From positions 1,143,228 through 1,207,227 of the forward strand of contig ML996689.1 of the NCBI GenBank assembly GCA_010356995.1: a DNA stretch of 64,000 nucleotides. The letters run 5' to 3'. Made by a program: the position numbers and the translations under genes. The DNA is from Trichodelitschia bisporula. Taxonomy: Eukaryota > Ascomycota > Dothideomycetes > Phaeotrichales > Phaeotrichaceae. The notes under the pieces are model-generated. The model was not told the origin of the DNA. It saw only the letters and a list, made by a program, of their open reading frames with translations, and searched no databases. Shown here piece after piece: positions 58,001 through 64,000 of the stretch; the stretch's first letter is position 1, and each line of letters begins with the position of its first letter.

Positions 58001-58186
58001 TGTGGGCGGAAGCGCGCAAGAACTGCACAATAAGCGGTTAGCCTCGGCAGTCGCCTCGCGCACACTGATTCCTTAGACGTACCTTTGATATTGTTGGTCC
58101 TGAGCGCAAGCGCCGGCGGGCTCGAGTTAGTAACTGTTCTTTCGCGGGAAAGCCCAGAGCGGGGAAGAGGGGTATACGCACGCCAT
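55040..58186 (-). CDS. kinA: Conventional kinesin heavy chain (kinesin-1)
   Basis: Six exons: 58186-58182, 58120-58083, 58022-57928, 57863-55692, 55645-55368 and 55316-55040, giving 954 residues, close to other fungal kinesin-1. The first coding exon holds only ATGGC (5 bases). Motor domain ~10-340: NNIKVLARFRPQNK, GQTGAGKS P-loop at ~93-100, NQESSRSHSIF (switch I), LVDLAGSEKVGKTGASG (switch II), HIPYRDSKLTRIL, then KSIKNKAKINAELSPTELK as neck linker. A long coiled coil follows; the tail has EVQLTAVKERLEAAKAGSTR, as in fungal kinesin-1 tails, and ends WFFNQRA. It carries vesicles and dynein towards microtubule plus ends. No light chain is needed in fungi. Confidence 0.95.
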
Positions 58187-59194
58187 TGCTAAACAGTCGG
58201 AGCTCGAGTTTGGCCCAACGGCCCAGCTGGAAACGGGTCAAGCCAGAGTATAAAGCTATGTCAGGCACCAGCGGAAGAGAGTTGTCTCTCTGTATACGGA
58301 TGTACACACAGGCGGTTTCGTGGCAGCGGGCCGGCCAACGAACATACACAGCAGGGCAGGGATGGAATGGACGGTTGGCGGTGGAAATTGCAATATGAGC
58401 AACGTCAGGGAAGCCGGGCTTGCGGAACCAGGGAAGAGATGGCTTTAGAAGACGTAGTTCCTGGCTGAGCGGTAGTGAATGATATGAACAGATTCAAAGG
58501 ATGTTGCTCGGTGTCTCTGTTGACATATTTTGGGGTTGCTGAGTGTTTTGGACATGAACGCTACGCGGATGTTCCGCGCCAGGGCTTGGCGCCCGGTTTG
58601 GCTGTTCCAACGGTCTCGAGTGGCAGGTGGCGATGCGCATGGCAAATAATGAGGGGCCAGAGGAAACAGCACCTTTGGGGTATTCCAAGTAGCAAATGAT
58701 CGCCTTCCCTTGGGCCCTTTGCATTAGAGTACCAAAGCATGCGCAGCTATAAAGCTGAGAAAACGTCCCGTCAGCCTTGCCTTTGAGCAACTCTCTGCCG
58801 CCTTCGCGCTACGTAACGGGCGACAGTGGCGCTCTCTTTGACCACTGGTTTATCCACGCCCCATTCTCGCACCAGCATCACACAAGCCGACGGCAGCATG
58901 CAGTCTCTCATACTACACCGTACAACCACCATGTCAACCGAGAGCTTGTGCTATGATAGCCTGAATATACGCACAAAGGCCGATATTGATACCCACGCCG
59001 GGAGTCGCGCCTGGAACTCCGATGCTGAATTTCCGCCGACGCCCACCCAAAAAAAGCGATGGAAAGGCAAAGGGGAATCATAAGTGCCGTGTCCTCTACG
59101 CTTGTCCTGGCCGCCTCGTCCTAGTGCATAGATCGCATCATGTTGTCCATTTCGTTCCGTGACTCCTGCTAACTCCTACACCTGAACAACCCAT
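58187..59194. other. Intergenic
   Basis: Promoter of the kinesin gene and 3' flank of RAD6, both minus strand. An 85-codon frame at 58826 has no recognisable features. Confidence 0.5.
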
Positions 59195-59956
59195 TCAGTC
59201 TTCCCAGCTCTTCTCCACCGTCTCACGCACCCGCTTCACGTACTCCTTGCGGTTCTCCTTGTACAGGTTCGATGCTTCGACGTTTGCGGGAGAGGACGTG
59301 TTCGGGTCGTTGAGAAGACTGCACTGGTCAGCTTAAATCTTGATGCAGAGCACGATACATACCTCTGAATACTCGTAAGGATGGCAGCCACATCATACGT
59401 CGGGCTCCAACGGTTCTGGAGAATGTCCAGGCACAACTCGCCCGTCCCGTACACGTTGGGGTGGAACATCTGGCTCTTGAACTTGACGCTCGGTGGCTTG
59501 TTCGGGTATGCCTCCTCGAAGTTCATGGACAAATGAAAGGTACCATCTTCAAAGGGCGTGTCTGCGGGCCCGATGATGACGGCGTTCCTAGCCACCTTCA
59601 GCAAGCAGTTCCTCTTGAAACAATACGGCCGACATACCAAACCATGACGTTATCGGCGACTGGGGAAGCGGAGACTCCGGCAGGAGGGTCGGACTGCATG
59701 CGCTATACAAATGTGAGCTCAGAGTTCAGAGGTTGGTTGACAGAGCGGAAGCGGAGAAGGCAAATGATGCTATGACGGACGCGCCGTTGAGTCTGATATG
59801 TCGAAGCAGCGTAGAAGACGCCGCTTCAACCGCGTACCGGAAGGACACCGGGTTATACGGAATCTTTCAGACATGACAGACATGCCGCAGAGTTATAGGT
59901 ACGGGGCGATTCACCTTAAAGTCGCGCATCAAGCGCCTGCGAGCCGGGGAGGACAT
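59195..59956 (-). CDS. rad6: Ubiquitin-conjugating enzyme E2 RAD6/UBC2
   Basis: Four exons: 59956-59915, 59702-59638, 59587-59363 and 59318-59195, giving exactly 151 residues, the usual size in filamentous fungi. [20 protein letters not shown] is the RAD6 N-terminus; [20 protein letters not shown] carries the E2 core, and [20 protein letters not shown] gives catalytic Cys88 with the HPN motif. The end is [10 protein letters not shown], without the long acidic tail of budding yeast. It works with Bre1 on histone H2B, Rad18 on PCNA and Ubr1 in the N-degron pathway, in nucleus and cytosol. First intron 212 bases. Confidence 0.96.
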
Positions 59957-60644
59957 GTCGAGAACGAACTGAGGACAAGTGTTGGGGAACAGGCGGTCGG
60001 AGATGCAGAGATAAAGGGACAAAGAACTTAACACCTGCAAGCAAGGTGGCTAGATGTGCAAAAGCGTAGAAGTTGGAGGCGTTCGAGATAGATGTGGGGG
60101 TTTGACTTGCCGACTCGCCTTCACCAAGGACGCAATGACGAGGGCCGGGCTTTTGGTGGGGGAGGAAGTGTGCACGGCGTGACTGCCGTGCATGCAAGAT
60201 CCCAGCGGATGCTGAACGACCTACATTTCACGTGATTTGTAAGCCGTCTTTCGTCCCTCGGATGCGTTCGAGAACTGTTGGATGAGCTTCCTAAGGTACT
60301 ATACGTACCGTAGTACTTTTGGAAGCATTTTGCTGCTCGTGAAGATTGAGATTTGAGCTGAACGCGCAGGCCAGTATCCCCATCAGCTCGACAGCTAGCA
60401 CAGTAACTTCAAATAAACAGTGAATCCAGAAATTCGGACCTCATTACAGCGTACAGCATATCAGCTATGTAGTCCATCACCGTGTCTAATCCCATAACAA
60501 GAGTGTCGATTTGCCCCCATATTTGACCGTGGAATTCCCGCCGCCGGAACCCCAAAGCCCAAGATCCATGTAAAGCCCAACATCACTCAGGCCGTCTAAT
60601 GTACAGTGAGCCATCGTAGCTCATTCCGAACTGCTGCGGATGCA
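59957..60644. other. Intergenic
   Basis: Promoter of RAD6 and 3' flank of the helicase gene. No other feature seen. Confidence 0.5.
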
Positions 60645-62784
60645 TCACCACTCCGGCTGCGGCTTGCCGTAGGACCCCCTCTGTCCATCGCGCCCGCCAT
60701 CACGCCCGCCGAATCCGCCACCAGACCGGCCACCATATCCTCCTCCAGACCTACCACCGAATCCGCCCCCAGACCGGCTCTCGCCGCCAAACCTGCTGCC
60801 TCCGGACCTGTCACCGAACTTGTCGCCACCGAACCCGCCGCCGCCAGACCGACCGCCAAACCCACCGCCGCCAGACCGACCGCCGAACCCACCGCCGCCA
60901 GACCGACCGCCGAACCCGCCGCCACTGGGTCGACCGCCGAACCCACCGCTGCCGAAACGGTCATTGGAGTCGACCTTGCGCCTAGGGGGCTCGCCAATGA
61001 CCACGCCATCGCAGCGATGAACGCCGAGCTTCATGGCGCGACCGTGCGAAAGAGCAGGCGGCGTCTCCATGCCCCAGCCGTACCGCGAGAGCCGGTTGAG
61101 CGAGTCGATAAGGCGCTGCTTGTGGGGGAACCAGTTGAACACGCCCAGGAGCGAAGAGTAAGCGTCGCTCAGGGAAACAGGGTCAACGCGCTTGATCGCG
61201 CCGCCCACGCTCTGGAGCAGCGAAGCCACCTTGGCGGGAAGCTGCGCCGGGCGAGACATGTCCAGTGTAGCCGAATGCAGCGACTCGTCTTTGGAAATCG
61301 GCAGGCCGCCGAGGCGTTGGCGAGCCTCGTTCATCTCGATGGGGCTGCAGAACAGCCAGGCTTCACCCTCCTTGCCCGCGCGACCGGTACGGCCGATACG
61401 GTGGATGTAGTTTTCGCGGGAAGTGGCAAGACCCATCTGAACCACATGAGTAACATTGGGGAAGTCCATACCGCGAGCGGCAACATCCGAAGCGAAAAGT
61501 ATGGCGCTCTCCGCGCCCTTGAAGTTGTCGGAAGAGCGCTGGCGTTGGCCCTGGGTAAGCTTAGAATGGATCTCGTAGAGCTTCGTCCGGGGAAGAGGGT
61601 TCTCAGGTAGCCTCGTGAAAAGCTCCTGAGCCAGAGAGACTTCGGCAGTCGAGTTGAAGAAGACGATGGTCTTGAACGGGCGGCTTTCACCACTCTCAAA
61701 CTTCTCGGTTTCGCGGAGAGCCAGTTCCAACAGCGCGGGGACCTGGTTCTCCAAGCCAACCATCGGGACAATCTTCTGAGGAACACGCTCGTGGGTGGGG
61801 ACCTCGTCGTGCTTCACGCACTGAACAAATTTGTAGTCGGGCTTCATGAGCTCGCGCACAAGCGTACGAATCTCTGGCATGATGGTGGCCGAGAACATCA
61901 TGGTCTGGCGCGGCACCTGCTCCGGGTCAGGGCAAAGGCGGTTGATCTCAAGAATCTCGGGTAGGAAGCCGGCGTCAAGCAGGCGGTCGGCCTCATCGAG
62001 GACCAGAGTGGTCAGGTCCGGGACGGCCACGCCGCTATGCGGGTCGGAGATGATGTCCTTGAGCCGGCCAGGGGTGCCAACGAGGATGTGGCAACCCGCA
62101 CGTTGCAGCTCCCGCAGCATCTGTCTCTTCTGAGTGCCACCGACGGCGCACTGCACGACCAGGCCGGTGTTCGAGCAAAGTCTCCGCGCTTCCTCCGCAA
62201 TCTGCTCCGCCAATTCACGAGTGGGGGAGATGATCAGCGCCCGAATGTCCGAGGGAGAGGCGTTAAACCGGCCCCGCCGAGCATTGAGAGAGGGGTCATT
62301 CTTGAGGATACGTTCGATGGTAGGGAGTAGGAAGGCAATCGTCTTGCCAGTACCAGTTTTAGCCTGCGCAATCCTAGTACTGTTAGCTGTATGCCATTGA
62401 CGAAAGGTAAACTAACATATCGTCACCCTGCAGCGCCTCGTTGATGGTCAACTTCTGCACTTCAGTCATCGTCTCTAACCCCATTTTGGTGATAGTCTGG
62501 ATGATGTTTTGGTTCACCAGCTCACGTTCACCAAGTTCGGCGAAGGTAGACGCCAGACCATCGTCGACTTCTACCGATAGATTGGGATTGTGTGCGGAAA
62601 GTGTGCGGGTGGTGTGCAACGAAGCCAGACCCGTCCACTGTCTCCGAGCAACATGGACAGGTTGTGCAGTGATTGAGGCATTGGAAGTGATGAGAGAAAC
62701 TCTGCCTGTGGCGACCTTAGTTGAGCATGCTGTGCTTAACGTCCGAGGGACAGATGCAGAGCATCTCCGTAGGGCGGCGAGCAT
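60645..62784 (-). CDS. mss116: Mitochondrial DEAD-box RNA helicase with Gly/Arg/Phe-rich tail (Mss116-like)
   Basis: Two exons, 62784-62417 and 62373-60645, in phase 2, giving 698 residues. MLAALRRCSASVPRTLSTAC and the next Ser/Thr/Arg-rich ~70 residues are a mitochondrial presequence. Helicase motifs in order: MTEVQKLTINEALQGDD (Q motif), AQAKTGTGKT (I), SPTRELAEQ (Ia), VGTPGRL (Ib), VLDEADRLLD (II), FSATI (III, SAT), ILFASDVAARGMDFPNV (V) and YIHRIGRTGRAGKEG (VI). An Mss116-type C-terminal extension follows (DAYSSLLGVFNWFPHKQRLI). The last ~115 residues are repeats of GGFGGRSGGG type, an RNA-binding, disordered RGG-like tail. Expected role: chaperoning mitochondrial introns, translation or decay. 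Confidence 0.93.
60820..60945 (-). repeat. In-frame ~27-bp repeats in the helicase tail
   Basis: Consecutive units encode GGFGGRSGG(G); on the plus strand they read as CCGCCGCCAGACCGACCGCC-type units, four near-identical copies and weaker ones around them. All steps keep frame. Confidence 0.75.
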
Positions 62785-63409
62785 GGCGCGTGTGAATTGA
62801 GCTGCCTCGGAGGCCGGAGTGCAGTGAGTGTGTCGACGGACTGGAAAGCGCACTCGAGAAAGGAGTGCGGTTGGAGGGGAGGGAGGGATGATGGAGGGAA
62901 GGGTGGGTGAATGATGCAGTGAAGGTGAAATACTCGAAACTTTTTTCTGTGAGAGAAAAAAGGCCAATCTCTCTTGGTCCCTTCGGGCTTAGCGTCCGAT
63001 CCAAGGGCCAAGGGGCCAGACTACGTAGTAACATTTCATGGCCGACCCAGTCCGCAAAAGAAACTAGGCAGGGCAGCCACAACTTTTTCGGGTGGCCCTT
63101 GGTCCGTTGAAGTGGGGCCGCGTTCGAACTACCGTAGAACAAGCGGGGATATGGAGGGATCATATGCGGACAAAGACATCAAACGTGGGGATGTTAATGT
63201 GACAAGAAGCTTGCTTTCGTTCTGTAATGTGCTATGTCGTCTTTACGCTGGCATACTATACACAGAGCGCATTTGATGCACATGTCCAAGCCGGGACGTC
63301 TCTATCATACACATTCCGAAGACGTTGAACGACTCCATGCAATGCGCCCAAAACACCCAGCATATAAGCTGGTCTCCCACAACTCCGTGCAGTCCATTCC
63401 CCGAAAAGC
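62785..63409. other. Intergenic
   Basis: Promoter of the helicase gene and 3' flank of the L20 gene, both minus strand. Nothing else seen. Confidence 0.5.
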
Positions 63410-64000
63410 TTAGGCGTCCCTCCCCCACAGCTCCTTTCTCCTCCGGCGTTCCAACCGCGCCTGTCGCCGCCGCGGACCCCACTTCGCGATGATAGCATCC
63501 TCCTTCTCCCGTGCCTCCAGGCCCGCCTCCTTGTTCTTAGCGATGAGACTGACGAAGAACTCAGAGCATCCGAACTTCTCCGCCAGCTTGTTGCGCGTCC
63601 ACTGCTTCGGGTCCGAAAGGCGCAATGAGCGTATCTCGGCGATCTCGGCTGGCGTCAGGTGGTACTTCTTCTCAGAGGGTTCCTTGATTGGCGGGGGCAG
63701 CGGTGCATGTGCGGGCAGCACCGGTGCCAGCGAGGCCGGGAAGGTGGACGTGCTCTCATGCAACGCTGTGCCTGGCTTGACCACGGGCGACGCGGTGAAC
63801 TTGGGCGCATCGGTCATGGTGTAAAGTGACGGCCCCGAGGTGTAGAGGGCGCGACGCATGTCATCCGGCGGAAGGAACTTAAGCGGGGTATGATAGACAT
63901 TCGGTGTTGTCGGAGGCGGATTGAAGATTACGTGCGTGCTAGCCGGCGTGGAGGTGTTGGCGAGGAAGGAGGGTGGGGGTTGGATCATAAGGCGTTTGGC
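63410..64000 (-). CDS. mrpl20: Mitochondrial large-subunit ribosomal protein, fungal L20 family (MRP-L20); 5' end outside window
   Basis: The frame is open from the window edge to the stop at 63412-63410. An ATG at 63988 would give 192 residues, but the frame continues upstream (AKRL before it) and family members have a longer mitochondrial presequence, so the gene is likely cut. Recognised parts are NPPPTTPNVYHTPLKFLPPD, the segment DDMRRALY, and the core EKKYHLTPAEIAEIRSLRL then QWTRNKLAEKFGCSEFFVSL, a helix-turn-helix-like stretch typical of the MRP-L20 family. The C-terminus is strongly basic (WGPRRRQARLERRRRKELWG), as expected for an rRNA contact. It works in the mitoribosome large subunit. 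Confidence 0.88.
   Translation of the reverse strand, partial: AKRLMIQPPPSFLANTSTPASTHVIFNPPPTTPNVYHTPLKFLPPDDMRRALYTSGPSLYTMTDAPKFTASPVVKPGTALHESTSTFPASLAPVLPAHAPLPPPIKEPSEKKYHLTPAEIAEIRSLRLSDPKQWTRNKLAEKFGCSEFFVSLIAKNKEAGLEAREKEDAIIAKWGPRRRQARLERRRRKELWGRDA

Overview
The window is nuclear DNA of a filamentous ascomycete (Pezizomycotina). The evidence is short introns of roughly 45-225 bases with CTAAC-like branch points and PyAG acceptors, monocistronic genes on both strands, and family members typical of such fungi (APSES regulator, PHD/chromo SNF2 protein, fungal reticulon, 151-residue RAD6 without an acidic tail, S10 carboxypeptidase, PL1 pectate lyase). Some protein features look Dothideomycete-like, but no class is claimed. 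Exon structures were built by hand by joining splice sites so that reading frame and family motifs are kept; almost every model closes exactly in frame.

Layout. 1-4.4 kb: the 3' part of a probable DnaJ-type protein gene (+) and an APSES/KilA-N transcription factor (-). 4.4-8.3 kb: gene-free, ending in a five-unit degenerate tandem array of about 145 bp. 8.3-11.5 kb: a glutathione S-transferase (-) and a TauD-type dioxygenase (+), divergent. 13.7-16 kb: an orphan nuclear-like protein with internal repeats. 17-25.9 kb: mitochondrial rRNA methyltransferase Mrm1 (-) divergent from a Mit1/CHD-like chromatin remodeler (+) whose reading frame meets an in-frame TGA near its end. 26.3-27.8 kb: two small membrane protein genes (-). 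29.3-36.9 kb: two orphan genes and a secreted pectate lyase between them. 37.9-42 kb: a secreted carboxypeptidase (-) and a CDK-like kinase (-) with a degenerate nucleotide loop and a frame problem. 42.4-46.5 kb: reticulon (-) and acyl-CoA dehydrogenase (-). 47.3-51.3 kb: INCENP/Sli15 (+). 52-53.9 kb: a VOC/glyoxalase-like protein (+) and a GPI-anchored cysteine protein (-). 55-64 kb, all minus: conventional kinesin, RAD6, a mitochondrial DEAD-box helicase with a glycine-rich tail, and mitochondrial ribosomal protein L20 (cut by the window edge).

The two ends carry conserved housekeeping genes. The middle (about 11.6-38 kb) is gene-sparse and holds the lineage-specific proteins, decayed direct repeats and secreted hydrolases. 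No secondary metabolite cluster, intact transposon, CRISPR or rRNA was seen. The genes do not form one pathway; the only suggestive functional pairs are GST with TauD dioxygenase (sulfur compounds) and Mrm1, the DEAD helicase and L20 (mitochondrial gene expression), the latter not adjacent to each other.
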